From Pseudomonas kielensis (GTDB lineage: Bacteria > Pseudomonadota > Gammaproteobacteria > Pseudomonadales > Pseudomonadaceae): a DNA stretch of 64,000 nucleotides. Shown here one piece after another: positions 1-8,194 of this stretch; within the stretch, counting starts at the first letter, position 1, and each line of letters opens with the position of its first letter. Location: NCBI RefSeq assembly GCF_014236655.1, contig NZ_JACMYG010000026.1, forward strand, positions 1 to 64,000. The letters are read 5' to 3'. Both the position numbers and the translations under genes were made by a program. The notes beneath the pieces were generated by a model, which did no database searches, was not told where the DNA came from, and saw only the letters and a program-made list of their open reading frames with translations.

Positions 1-237
1 GCGCGTGGCGGCGGCCCACGGATTCAAGCCGGAGTGAGGGAACACCGAGCCTAAGCGAGGTGCCAAGTGGTGGGGCAAGAGCCTTTTGCTTACTTTTGGG
101 GGGCAGTTCACGTCAGGCGGAACCATAGGAGGCCGTTACCGAAGAAATGGATATGTACTCGATCTAATCCAACATCCTGGTCGCACCACAGTTGTGTAGA
201 TACCTATGCCTATCGCGAGCAAGCCCGCTCCCACGGG
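1..237. repeat. Dispersed Pseudomonas-type intergenic repeat, tail end
   Basis: This stretch has no credible gene. Its wording (a run about 'gaacaccgagcctaagcgag', then the 'gcaagagccttttgcttac' block and a 'ggatatgtactcgatc' block) matches, from memory, a family of intergenic repeats common in Pseudomonas that is often mis-annotated as short hypothetical proteins. A single REP arm closes it. The left part is cut by the window edge. The remaining bases up to the amidohydrolase leader (238-321) show nothing distinctive. Confidence 0.4.
213..236. repeat. Single REP hairpin arm
   Basis: The sequence tcgcgagcaagcccgctccc is the inverted form of the REP arm seen again at 5217-5303 and near 45730. 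It carries the typical GAGC(N)GCTC imperfect palindrome of Pseudomonas REPs. No partner arm lies within 100 bases, so this is a lone REP and not a full REPIN. Confidence 0.7.
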
Positions 238-321
238 TTGGGTCTGGGGTTGTCCTGCGTACCCCCCCTCATTTGTAGAGGTCCGTTCTGCGCTGGTGTT
301 CTATAGGGTGATGCCAGCCCG

Positions 322-336
322 ATAACAACAAGAGAG
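322..336 (+). promoter_or_regulatory. Candidate Hfq/Crc catabolite-activity motif in amidohydrolase leader
   Basis: The leader reads ATAACAACAAGAGAG, with AACAACAA at 324-331 and the start codon at 344. AANAANAA next to the ribosome-binding site is the established A-rich target by which Hfq with Crc represses translation of catabolic mRNAs in Pseudomonas. The motif overlaps the GAGAG Shine-Dalgarno sequence, the expected arrangement for translational repression. Binding itself is inferred. Confidence 0.6.
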
Positions 337-343
337 CGTCCCG

Positions 344-2086
344 ATGCAACGATTGATTCCCAACCTGTTGGCCGCTGCGCTGGCCCTGACGGCGGTACCG
401 GCGATGGCCGCGGCTGACCTGGTGCTGTTCAACGGCAAGGTGTTCACCGCAGAGCCCGGCCAGGCGCTGGCGCAGGCAGTGGCGGTGCAAGATGGCAAGA
501 TCCTGCAAGTGGGCAGCGACGCCGAGATCCAGGCCCTGGCCGACGCCAATACCCAACGCATCGACCTGGCGGGCAAGGTGCTGATGCCGGGGCTGATCGA
601 CACCCACAGCCACCCGGTGGTAGCGGCCTTCGACAGCATGGGTGCCAACCTGCAGGACGAGGTCAAGCCGCTGGCGGAGCTGGAACAATGGATCATCGAG
701 CAGGACCAGGCCGGGCGTGCCCGGGCCGGCGACGTGATCAGCATTGCCGGGACCAGTTCGGCCTACTGGGACAAAGCCCGCGAAATGGGCCAGCGTTTCA
801 ATCAGGGTCGCTGGGCCGATCAGCCGCTGGTGTTCAGCGGTATCGACGGCCATACCGGCTGGGCCAACAACGCCATGCTCAAGCGCCTGAAGATCGATGC
901 CGCGCTGGTCAAAGGCCTGTCGGAGCAGGACCGTAGTTTTGTCGGGCATGAGGCGGACTTCACCCCCAACGGCTATTTCGCCGAATCGCGCTGGGACAAA
1001 ATCCGCAACGAAATCCCTGCACCGAGCCAGGAGACCATGCTCAAGGCCGCCCGCGAGGCGGTCAAAATCAACAACCAGTATGGCGTCACTGCCTGGATGG
1101 ACGCCGCGGCGAATGCGGGGAGCGACGATTCGCTGTTCGACTTCAAGGCAACGGCCGACAGTACCGGGGTCCTGCCGTTGTACCGCGCGCTGGCTGAAAA
1201 GGGCGAACTCAGTGCCCACGTCGCGGCCTTGATGCTGACCAATCCGAAGAGCCGTCCCCAGGACCTGGAAGTCCTGGCCACGGTGATGAAACAGTTCGAG
1301 GGTGTACCCAACCTGACGTTCCCCGGGATCAAGGTGTTTGCCGATGGCATTCTCGAGTTTCCCGGGCAGACGGCGGCCGTCATCGTGCCCTTCAAGAACA
1401 GCCATAAAAATGGCCAGTTGCTGATCGACCCGGAGCATTTCGGTGAACTGGTGGTGGCGGCGGAAAAGCGCGGCTGGATCCTGCACATGCATGCGGTCGG
1501 TGACCGTGCGGTGCGTGAAGCCCTGAATGGCGTGGCCTACGCGCGCAAACTCAGCCCGACGCCGGTGCCCCATAGCATCGCGCACCTGCAACTGGTCAAC
1601 CCCAAGGAGTTCCCGCGCTTCAAGCAACTGGGGGTGATCGCCTCGATGCAACTGCTGTGGGCCACTGGCGAGTCGTACACGGTGGAACTGGTCAAGCCTT
1701 ACATCAGTGCGTTTGCCTACGGTTACCAGTATCCCGCCCGCTCGCTGCATAACGCCGGCGCGGTGATTGCCGGTGGCAGTGACTGGCCGGTGTCCAGCCC
1801 CAATCCGTTCAACGCCATCGCCCAGGCCAGTACCCGAAAAGGCCCGCTGGGGGTGTTGAATGCCAAGGAGAGCCTCGATCGCCAGAGCATGTTCTACGCC
1901 TATACCCTCAACGCCGCCAAGACTCTGCGTCTGGAGCAACAGATCGGCTCGCTGGCGCCGGGCAAGCAGGCCGACCTGATCATTCTCGACCGCGATGTGT
2001 TCAAGGTCTCTGACGACGAGTTGTTCGACACCCGGGTCCTGAAGACCTTTTTCGCCGGCAAGCAGGTCTACGCCCCCGCGTCCTGA
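344..2086 (+). CDS. Exported metal-dependent amidohydrolase (amidohydrolase family 3, YtcJ-like)
   Basis: The protein has 580 residues. An N-terminal signal peptide ends near AMAAA (residues about 1-24), so it probably acts in the periplasm. The mature part starts with the small beta-domain typical of amidohydrolases, followed by the metal-binding D-T-H-S-H-P motif (His88, His90) and further barrel motifs including HMHAVGDRAVREAL and GGSDWPVSSPNP. The C-terminal GSLAPGKQADLIIL segment closes the beta-domain, so the gene is full length. Family 3 enzymes hydrolyse N-acyl or cyclic amide bonds, but the substrate cannot be read from sequence. It is followed by a porin and an NCS1 permease sharing the same type of leader motif, suggesting a nitrogen-compound scavenging module. 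Confidence 0.85.
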   Translation: MQRLIPNLLAAALALTAVPAMAAADLVLFNGKVFTAEPGQALAQAVAVQDGKILQVGSDAEIQALADANTQRIDLAGKVLMPGLIDTHSHPVVAAFDSMGANLQDEVKPLAELEQWIIEQDQAGRARAGDVISIAGTSSAYWDKAREMGQRFNQGRWADQPLVFSGIDGHTGWANNAMLKRLKIDAALVKGLSEQDRSFVGHEADFTPNGYFAESRWDKIRNEIPAPSQETMLKAAREAVKINNQYGVTAWMDAAANAGSDDSLFDFKATADSTGVLPLYRALAEKGELSAHVAALMLTNPKSRPQDLEVLATVMKQFEGVPNLTFPGIKVFADGILEFPGQTAAVIVPFKNSHKNGQLLIDPEHFGELVVAAEKRGWILHMHAVGDRAVREALNGVAYARKLSPTPVPHSIAHLQLVNPKEFPRFKQLGVIASMQLLWATGESYTVELVKPYISAFAYGYQYPARSLHNAGAVIAGGSDWPVSSPNPFNAIAQASTRKGPLGVLNAKESLDRQSMFYAYTLNAAKTLRLEQQIGSLAPGKQADLIILDRDVFKVSDDELFDTRVLKTFFAGKQVYAPAS

Positions 2087-2183
2087 CCCGCGTCATCCCT
2101 CCACCCAGCGATCCCGCAAACCGCCGGGCGCCTTGCAGCACAAGGCGCCGGCAACGCCGTGCCTGCAATAACCCGCACACTCA

Positions 2184-2196
2184 TAACAACAAGGGT
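2184..2196 (+). promoter_or_regulatory. Candidate Hfq/Crc motif upstream of TorF-like porin
   Basis: ATAACAACAAGGG contains AACAACAA at 2186-2193, directly overlapping the AAGGG ribosome-binding site and 8 bases before the ATG at 2202. It is almost identical to the element before the upstream amidohydrolase. Confidence 0.6.
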
Positions 2197-2201
2197 TTTC
2201 C

Positions 2202-2942
2202 ATGAACGCACTCTCACGCTTTGCCCTGGCCAGCCTGGTCCTGTTGCCCATCACCAGCCAGGCGTTGCCCCTCAACGATGACTTCAGCCTGGACATGAGC
2301 CTGACCGCTGTCAGCGACTACCGCAGCCGTGGTATCTCCCAGACCCTTGGCGACCCGGCGCTGCAGTTCGGCGCCACGCTGCAGCACAGCAGCGGCCTGT
2401 ACCTGGGCGCCTGGACCTCGAATGTGGACTTTGGTTATGACTACAAGACCCGCCAGGAAGTGGAGTACTACGCCGGTTACTTCTGGCAGGCCAGCGATGC
2501 CATCAGCCTGGACCTGGGCTACGTCAAGTACGACTACCCGAAGGAGGGCCAATTCAACCTCAGTGAGGTCTACGCCATCCTTGACCTGTATGGGGTCAAG
2601 GTGGGGGCCTATTACTCCAACGACACGCCCAATGTGTTTGGCGAAGACCAGGACACCCTGTATGCCTACCTGGGCTACACCCTGGTGTTGCCGGCCGAGC
2701 TGAGCCTGGACCTGCGCCTGGGGCGCAACGACACCAAGGATGAAGCCTTCCTGGCCACCAACGGCAACGGGCGCTCGGCCTACAACGAATGGGAGGCCAA
2801 GCTCAGTCGGGAGTTCGTCGGCGTGACCTGGGGCCTGAGCTATGTCGACACCAACCTGAAAAAAAGCGAGTGTGCCAGTTGGTATGGCTATGACGACCTG
2901 TGCACGGCCACCGTCGTGGTCAGTGCCAGCAAGGCGTTCTGA
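2202..2942 (+). CDS. TorF-family outer-membrane porin
   Basis: This 246-residue protein has a signal peptide (about residues 1-21, cleaved after SQA). It then has the motif SLTAVSDYRSRGISQT, characteristic of the TorF/TIGR02001 family of putative porins. The rest alternates aromatic and polar residues as expected for a transmembrane beta-barrel (for example GLYLGAWTSNVDFG) and ends in a hydrophobic Phe (ASKAF*), the usual outer-membrane insertion signal. Its position between an exported amidohydrolase and an inner-membrane permease suggests it admits the same substrate or product. The transported molecule is unknown. Confidence 0.82.
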   Translation: MNALSRFALASLVLLPITSQALPLNDDFSLDMSLTAVSDYRSRGISQTLGDPALQFGATLQHSSGLYLGAWTSNVDFGYDYKTRQEVEYYAGYFWQASDAISLDLGYVKYDYPKEGQFNLSEVYAILDLYGVKVGAYYSNDTPNVFGEDQDTLYAYLGYTLVLPAELSLDLRLGRNDTKDEAFLATNGNGRSAYNEWEAKLSREFVGVTWGLSYVDTNLKKSECASWYGYDDLCTATVVVSASKAF

Positions 2943-2953
2943 GTCGACGCCGC

Positions 2954-2966
2954 AATAACAACAACA
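2954..2966 (+). promoter_or_regulatory. Candidate Hfq/Crc motif upstream of NCS1 permease
   Basis: AATAACAACAACA at 2954-2966 contains two overlapping AANAANAA matches (for example 2957-2964). The ATG lies about 30 bases downstream, further than in the two preceding genes. This is the third such element in 2.7 kb. Confidence 0.5.
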
Positions 2967-2995
2967 GTGTCCGTTCCTTCAAGGAAAAGCCGTTC

Positions 2996-4405
2996 ATGAC
3001 CCAGGTCATCGAGAGTTCCAAGCGCAATCCACTGATCGAGATCCGCTCGATCGACTACATCCCCGAATCCGAACGCCATGGCAGCCTCTACAGCCAGTTC
3101 ACCCTGTGGCTGGGGGCTAACCTGCAGATTACCGCGATTGTCACCGGGGCCCTGGCGGTGGTGCTGGGTGGCGACGTCTTCTGGTCGCTGATCGGCCTGT
3201 TGCTCGGCCAGGTGCTGGGCGGGGCGGTGGTCGCCCTGCATGCGGCGCAAGGGCCGAAGCTGGGCCTGCCGCAGATGATCTCCAGCCGGGTGCAGTTCGG
3301 GGTCTATGGCGCGGCCATCCCGATTGTCCTGGTGTGCCTGATGTACCTGGGGTTCAGCGCCACGGGCGCGGTGCTGTCGGGGCAGGCGATTGCCCAGTTG
3401 ATCCATGTGAGCGACAGCGCCGGGATCCTGATCTTTGCCGCGTGCATCGCCTTTCTGACGATCCTCGGCTATCGGGTGATCCACCTGGTGGGCAAGGTGG
3501 CGAGTGTGCTGGGGATCATTGCCTTTGTGTACCTGTTCACCCGGCTGCTGACCCTCAATGACATCGGCCTGCTCCTGGAGAACCGCCACTTTGCCTGGGG
3601 CACTTTTCTGTTGGCGGTGTCGCTGTCGGCCTCCTGGCAGATCGCCTTTGGTCCCTACGTGGCGGACTATTCGCGCTACCTGCCGAGCAACACCTCGTCC
3701 TGGAAAACCTTCACCGCCGTCGGCCTGGGAACCGTGCTCGGCGCCCAGGCGTCGATGGTCCTGGGGGTGTTCGCCGTGGCGTTGGCGGGGGCCGGTTTTC
3801 GTGGGCACGAGGTGGCGACCATCGTCGGCCTGGGCAGTACCGGCGTGATCGCCTCCTTGCTGTATTTGAGCGTGGTGCTCGGCAAGGTCACCGTCTCGAC
3901 CCTCAACGCCTACGGCAGCTTCATGTGCGTGGCCACCATCATCAGTGGTTTTCGCAGTGGCCTGCAGCTGACGGCCCGGCACCGCATGGTGTTCGTGCTG
4001 TTGATTGTCGCGGCGTCCACCACGCTGGCGCTGCTGGGGCAGTACTCGTTCCTCAACGCGTTCAAGTATTTCATCCTGTTCCTGCTGACCTTCTTCACCC
4101 CCTGGAGCGCGATCAACCTGGTGGATTACTACTTCATCAACAAGGAGCGCTACGACATCCCGGCCCTGTCCGACCCCGCAGGCCGCTACGGGCGCTGGAA
4201 CGTGCTGGGCATCAGCGTCTACGTGATTGGCGTGTTGATCCAGTTGCCGTTTGTCGACACTCACTTCTATTCCGGGCCGATGGTCGCGCAGTTGGGTGGG
4301 GTGGACATTTCCTGGATCGTCGGGCTGCTGGTGCCGGGCATCCTTTACTACCTGCTGGCCAGGTCGACGGCCCTGGCGGTAGTGCCGCAGCGGCCGGTGG
4401 TTTAG
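2996..4405 (+). CDS. NCS1-family permease (purine/cytosine/allantoin-type)
   Basis: The 469-residue integral membrane protein has about 12 hydrophobic segments, beginning with FTLWLGANLQITAIVTGAL near residues 36-54, a hallmark of NCS1 nucleobase:cation symporters. The ATG at 2996 follows AAGGAAAAG and is preferred to an in-frame start about 96 bases upstream that would overlap the porin. NCS1 members import cytosine, purines, allantoin, hydantoins or related ring compounds together with H+ or Na+. Specificity is not evident, but co-location with an amidohydrolase and porin points to a cyclic amide or nitrogen heterocycle. Confidence 0.85.
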   Translation: MTQVIESSKRNPLIEIRSIDYIPESERHGSLYSQFTLWLGANLQITAIVTGALAVVLGGDVFWSLIGLLLGQVLGGAVVALHAAQGPKLGLPQMISSRVQFGVYGAAIPIVLVCLMYLGFSATGAVLSGQAIAQLIHVSDSAGILIFAACIAFLTILGYRVIHLVGKVASVLGIIAFVYLFTRLLTLNDIGLLLENRHFAWGTFLLAVSLSASWQIAFGPYVADYSRYLPSNTSSWKTFTAVGLGTVLGAQASMVLGVFAVALAGAGFRGHEVATIVGLGSTGVIASLLYLSVVLGKVTVSTLNAYGSFMCVATIISGFRSGLQLTARHRMVFVLLIVAASTTLALLGQYSFLNAFKYFILFLLTFFTPWSAINLVDYYFINKERYDIPALSDPAGRYGRWNVLGISVYVIGVLIQLPFVDTHFYSGPMVAQLGGVDISWIVGLLVPGILYYLLARSTALAVVPQRPVV

Positions 4406-4476
4406 GAGAGTAACCGTGGGTGATCTACACTGGATTGACTGCACCGAGCCGGTGCAACGGCCTGTGGGAGTTCATC

Positions 4477-4929
4477 ATGAGAAGGTTGTCATCCATTAGC
4501 CTGTGCGCTGCCTTGTCGATTGCCTGCACCCAGGGATGGGCGGAAACGGTGGTGCCGACAAAAGGCCAAAGCGCGCAGCAAACCCAGCTCGATATCAGTG
4601 AATGCCATAACGTGGCGGCCAGCCAGAGCGCGAGCACCAACTCGACGTCCGGGGGGCGCCTGCGCGGCGCCGCCGTGGGGGCCGCGGCCGGTGCGACGGG
4701 GGCCGCGGTGCGCGGCAATCAGCACGACGAGATCTACGACCGGGTCGACGACGATGTGAAGCAGGACTATCGTCAAGACCGCGCCAAGCAGACCGCAGCG
4801 GCGGGCGTGGTAGTGGGGGGCTCGCGGCAACGGCAGGAGCGCCGGGAGCAGGAAAAGACCAGCGCTTCGACCAGTTCCACCGCCTATACCAGTTGCCTGC
4901 AGGGCAAGGGGTATCAGGTCACGCCTTGA
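4477..4929 (+). CDS. Small exported glycine-zipper protein
   Basis: The 150-residue protein has a signal peptide (MRRLSSISLCAALSIACTQG, residues 1-20 or so). A glycine/alanine-rich stretch, RLRGAAVGAAAGATGAAV, fits a glycine-zipper membrane-inserting helix (YMGG/SLY-like families). It is followed by a charged segment and a second short glycine run (AAAGVVVGGSRQRQERRE). A Cys residue lies in each terminal part (EChN and TSCLQGKGY), as in related envelope proteins. The ATG at 4477 has GGGAG upstream; an earlier in-frame start at 4420 lacks a signal-peptide-like start. Function unknown, probably envelope-associated. Confidence 0.65.
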   Translation: MRRLSSISLCAALSIACTQGWAETVVPTKGQSAQQTQLDISECHNVAASQSASTNSTSGGRLRGAAVGAAAGATGAAVRGNQHDEIYDRVDDDVKQDYRQDRAKQTAAAGVVVGGSRQRQERREQEKTSASTSSTAYTSCLQGKGYQVTP

Positions 4930-4952
4930 TGGTTGTCATCGCGCATTCACCT

Positions 4953-4987
4953 ACATCCTTGGGGGTTCATGAAGCCCCCGAGGATGT
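4953..4987 (+). terminator. Strong hairpin after the glycine-zipper gene
   Basis: The arms acatccttggggg and gcccccgaggatgt pair over about 13 bp with one G-T pair and a small loop. It lies 24 bases after the stop codon, which suits transcript termination or 3'-end protection. It lacks a clear T-run, so Rho-independent termination is not certain. Confidence 0.5.
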
Positions 4988-5216
4988 CACTCATCCCCCT
5001 GTCGGGTGGTCAGCGGCCAGGAGACAGGCCCACCAAAAAAGCGCTTGCCCCAGGCGTTCGGCCCCTCGCTACGGTATCCATCCGGGGGCATCGCCTCCGG
5101 TTTGCTTCGCTGCACCTTCGCTCAGCCTGCCGGCCGGCCTGCTTGTCCTGGCTGGATAATTTCTTTGGGATGTCATTGTGGGTGTGCGCGAGATCTGTTG
5201 GCAGGCAAAAACACTC
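4988..5216. other. Intergenic stretch without a gene
   Basis: The interval between the hairpin and the REPIN has no reading frame with a ribosome-binding site or recognisable homology. It includes a run around ccaccaaaaaagcgcttgcc and a cggccggcc palindrome. It looks like decayed repeat sequence; I can assign nothing specific. Confidence 0.3.
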
Positions 5217-5303
5217 TGGGAGCGAGCTTGCTCGCGATGAGGCCGGCCCATTCAACATCGATGGCGCCTGACACACCGCCATCGCGAGCAGACTCGCTCC
5301 CAC
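5217..5303. repeat. REPIN: two inverted REP arms
   Basis: The left arm (tgggagcgagcttgctcgcg) and right arm (cgcgagcagactcgctccca) are inverted copies around a spacer of about 40 bases containing 'cccattcaacatcgatggcg'. This is the standard REPIN arrangement mobilised by RAYT transposases in Pseudomonas. It sits downstream of two convergent genes, the usual location. Confidence 0.85.
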
Positions 5304-5318
5304 GGTGACTTGCCCGGC

Positions 5319-6884
5319 TTAACTTCCCGTTGTTTTGTTCAGCGCCGCTTCGGCCTCAGCGATTTGCGCCTGGCGTTTGCTGATCATGTCGCCGATCGGT
5401 GGGCCCTGGAAGCGTCGGGCTTCGAAGCCGAACCAGACGATGGCGGTGAGGATCAGGAAGCCGATGGTGATGTACAGCGCCCAATCGTTCGGTGGCTGGA
5501 TGCCGATGATGAAGATCACCGCCATCGAGATGATCGACGCAATGGCAAACAGCGAGTACCAGCCCCGTCCCATGTTCCAGGGGCCCATGGTCGGCCACTT
5601 CGCGGTGCCGTAGGTAATCAGGCCGAGCACGATCGGGATGATGAAGGAGAAGAACAGGAAGATCACCGTGCAGGAGACCACGATGGTGTAGACCGGGGTG
5701 GCGCCGATCGAGATCACCGACGAGCCCCAGTCGAACAGCACCGCCAGGGTGGCGCCGGTCCAGATCGCGGCGACCGGGCTGCGAAAGGTCGGCGAGACAG
5801 CGGCCAGGGTTCTCGAGAAGGGCAGGCCGCCATCCCGGGAGAAGGCGAAGATCATGCGTGACACCGAGGTCACGGTGGCCAGTCCGCAGAGCACCTGGGA
5901 AATGAAAATCGCCACGTACAGCGCGAGTTTGACGTTGGGATTGACCTGGGTGTCCATGGCCCAGAAAAACACGTTCCAGCCCTGTTTCGCCGCTTCGTCC
6001 AGGCTCGGCAACAGCAGCACGAACGAGCACAACATGACCCAGCCGAACAACAACGACCAGACCACTGACATCACCATGCCCCGGGGCACCGACATGGCCG
6101 CGTTGCGGGTCTCTTCGGAGGTGTGCGCGGAGGCGTCGTAGCCGGTGATGGTGTAGATCGGCAAGAGCAGGCCGAGCATGAAGATCCAGGTATTCGACAC
6201 TTCAGGCCAGACGCTGCCGCCGGCCGCCCCGGAATAGTTGCCGAAGGTCCACAGCCGGGCGAACTCATAGCTGGGCGCCGAGACCAGGCAAACGATCGTC
6301 AGCGCCAGGGCCGTGGTGAAGATCAGGTAGCCGGAAAAGTCAGTGAGCCGTGCCGTCAGGCCAATGCCCAGGTGGTTGCACAGGGCCTGGAGGCCGGTGA
6401 GGAGCGCCAGGAAAATCACCCTGACCGTGGTGGTGTCCTCCATGCCGAGCGCCGGTCCGAAGGCGCCGAAAAAGAAGTAGTAGGTGCCGACGTTGATGGC
6501 GCCGAGCACGGTCACCAGCCCCAGTAGATTGAACCAGGCGGTCAGCCAGCCGGTGAAGCGGTTGCCCAGGATCGAGCCCCAGTGATACAGCCCGCCTGCG
6601 GTGGGGTAGGCCGAGGAAATCTGCGCCATGGCCAGGGCGAACACCCCGGAGATCAGGCAGCCAATCGGCCAGCCGATGCCAATCGCCGCACCGCCCGCCC
6701 CCGAGGTGCCCTGGGCCAGGGAGTTGATGCCGCCGGAGAGGATGCAGATGATCGAAAAGGAAATCGCGAAGTTAGAGAACACCCCCATTCGTCGCGAGAG
6801 CTGCTGGGCGTAGCCCATGTTGTGCAGCATCTTGACGTCGTCGTCATGGGGGGTGCTGGTGTCGGACTGGCTGGCGGGTTTCAT
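5319..6884 (-). CDS. APC-superfamily amino-acid/amine permease
   Basis: The 521-residue membrane protein has about 12 transmembrane helices. The N-terminal soluble stretch (about 40 residues) leads into NFAISFSIICILSGGINSLAQG, the first helix region of the amino-acid/choline transporter type APC permeases (GABA permease/Uga4-like). The GGLYHW motif around residue 95 is typical. It is the last gene of a minus-strand cluster with a glutamine-synthetase-like ligase, an aldehyde dehydrogenase and an alcohol dehydrogenase, so it likely imports the amine or amino alcohol that these enzymes degrade. A gap of about 146 bases separates it from the alcohol dehydrogenase, so it may have its own promoter. 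Confidence 0.85.
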   Translation of the reverse strand: MKPASQSDTSTPHDDDVKMLHNMGYAQQLSRRMGVFSNFAISFSIICILSGGINSLAQGTSGAGGAAIGIGWPIGCLISGVFALAMAQISSAYPTAGGLYHWGSILGNRFTGWLTAWFNLLGLVTVLGAINVGTYYFFFGAFGPALGMEDTTTVRVIFLALLTGLQALCNHLGIGLTARLTDFSGYLIFTTALALTIVCLVSAPSYEFARLWTFGNYSGAAGGSVWPEVSNTWIFMLGLLLPIYTITGYDASAHTSEETRNAAMSVPRGMVMSVVWSLLFGWVMLCSFVLLLPSLDEAAKQGWNVFFWAMDTQVNPNVKLALYVAIFISQVLCGLATVTSVSRMIFAFSRDGGLPFSRTLAAVSPTFRSPVAAIWTGATLAVLFDWGSSVISIGATPVYTIVVSCTVIFLFFSFIIPIVLGLITYGTAKWPTMGPWNMGRGWYSLFAIASIISMAVIFIIGIQPPNDWALYITIGFLILTAIVWFGFEARRFQGPPIGDMISKRQAQIAEAEAALNKTTGS

Positions 6885-7030
6885 GTCGGTGCCCCTTCAG
6901 GTTTTGATACGCGTCCACCCGCGCTGACAGCACCGGATGGCATGGCTTTCAACCCCTTGTCGTACTGCTCCTGTGACTGCTGGGTAAACCCTGTCCCGGC
7001 CCGCGCTCGGGCCAGGGCCAGGTGATTGCT

Positions 7031-8191
7031 CTAGAGGCGGCCGTGGTAGGCCGCGGCGAATATCTGCGCCGCACCCTCGCGGGTCAGGGGCAGCGGATTG
7101 CCCCCCGCGCAGGGGTCGACCACGGCCATGTCGGCGATCAGGTCGGCCTGGCGATCGTCCACCCCCAGTTCGACCAGGGTATGGGGCACATCGATGTCCT
7201 TGCGCAACTTGAGGACGAACGCCAGGAAGCTGTCGAACCCGGGGGAGGGCAGGCCCAGGTAGGCGGCCAGGCGGGTGATGCGTTCCTCGATGGCCGGGCG
7301 GTTGAACGCCAGGACATAGGGCATGAACGTGGCGTTGGTCATGCCGTGGTGGGTGTCGTACAGCGCTCCCACCGGGTGCGACAGCGCGTGCATGCCGCCC
7401 AGGCCTTTCTGGAAGGCGGTGGCGCCCATGGCGGCGGCCGCGAGCATGTTGGCCCGCGCTTCGAGGTCCGCCGGGGTGCGCACAGCGCGGACCAGGGCCC
7501 CGGCCACCAGGCGCATGCCTTCTACCGCAATGCCGTCGGCCATGGGGTGGAAGCCAGGGGCGCAGTAGGCTTCCAGGCAGTGGGCAAACGCATCCATGCC
7601 GGTACCGGCGGTGACCTTGGCCGGCATGCCGACACTCAGGGCCGGGTCGCTGATGACCACCCGTGGCATCATTTTCGGGTGGAAAATGATGCGCTTGGTG
7701 TGGCTGCGTTCATCGATGATCACCGCCGCCCGGCCGACTTCCGAACCGGTCCCGGCGGTGGTGGGCACGGCAATGATCGGGGCGATGCGGCTGGCGTCGG
7801 CGCGGGTCCAGTAGTCGCCGATGTCTTCGAAATCCCAGACCGGCCGGCTCTGGCCACTCATGAAGGCGATGAGCTTGCCCATGTCCAGGCCACTGCCGCC
7901 GCCGAAGGCGATCACCCCATCGTGCTGGCCGGTGCGCCAGGCCTGCAACCCACCGGCCAGATTGGCTTCCACCGGGTTGGGCTTGAGGTCGCTGAACAGC
8001 GCCACGCCGAGGCCCGCCGCGCGCAAGGCGTCGAGCGCTGCGAGCGTAATCGGCGCCCGGGCCAGGCCGCTGTCGGTGACCAGCAATGGGCGCTGGATGC
8101 CCTGGCTGCGGCAGACGTCGGCCAGCTCGGCGATGCGCCCGACACCGAAGCGTACGCTGGTGGGGTAGTTCCAGTTTCCCGTCAGGCTCAT
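7031..8191 (-). CDS. Iron-containing alcohol dehydrogenase
   Basis: The 386-residue protein spans the whole type III alcohol dehydrogenase fold. It has the nucleotide-binding GGGSGLDMGK and the PTTAGTGSEV motif in the N-terminal half, and metal ligands in DAFAHCLEAY and GGMHALSHPVGALYDTHHG in the helical half. Members reduce or oxidise alcohols with NAD(P). It starts 3 bases after the aldehyde dehydrogenase stop, so the two are translationally coupled. In this cluster it would oxidise a hydroxyl group to an aldehyde for the neighbouring dehydrogenase. Confidence 0.9.
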   Translation of the reverse strand: MSLTGNWNYPTSVRFGVGRIAELADVCRSQGIQRPLLVTDSGLARAPITLAALDALRAAGLGVALFSDLKPNPVEANLAGGLQAWRTGQHDGVIAFGGGSGLDMGKLIAFMSGQSRPVWDFEDIGDYWTRADASRIAPIIAVPTTAGTGSEVGRAAVIIDERSHTKRIIFHPKMMPRVVISDPALSVGMPAKVTAGTGMDAFAHCLEAYCAPGFHPMADGIAVEGMRLVAGALVRAVRTPADLEARANMLAAAAMGATAFQKGLGGMHALSHPVGALYDTHHGMTNATFMPYVLAFNRPAIEERITRLAAYLGLPSPGFDSFLAFVLKLRKDIDVPHTLVELGVDDRQADLIADMAVVDPCAGGNPLPLTREGAAQIFAAAYHGRL

Positions 8192-8194
8192 GGT

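Noticed and set aside
67..306. Possible 79-residue protein at the left edge
   Set aside because: It falls within the repeat-like intergenic block and has no ribosome-binding site.
2888..4444. Minus-strand open frame of 518 codons
   Set aside because: Antisense to the NCS1 permease; His/Gln-rich translation typical of a shadow frame.
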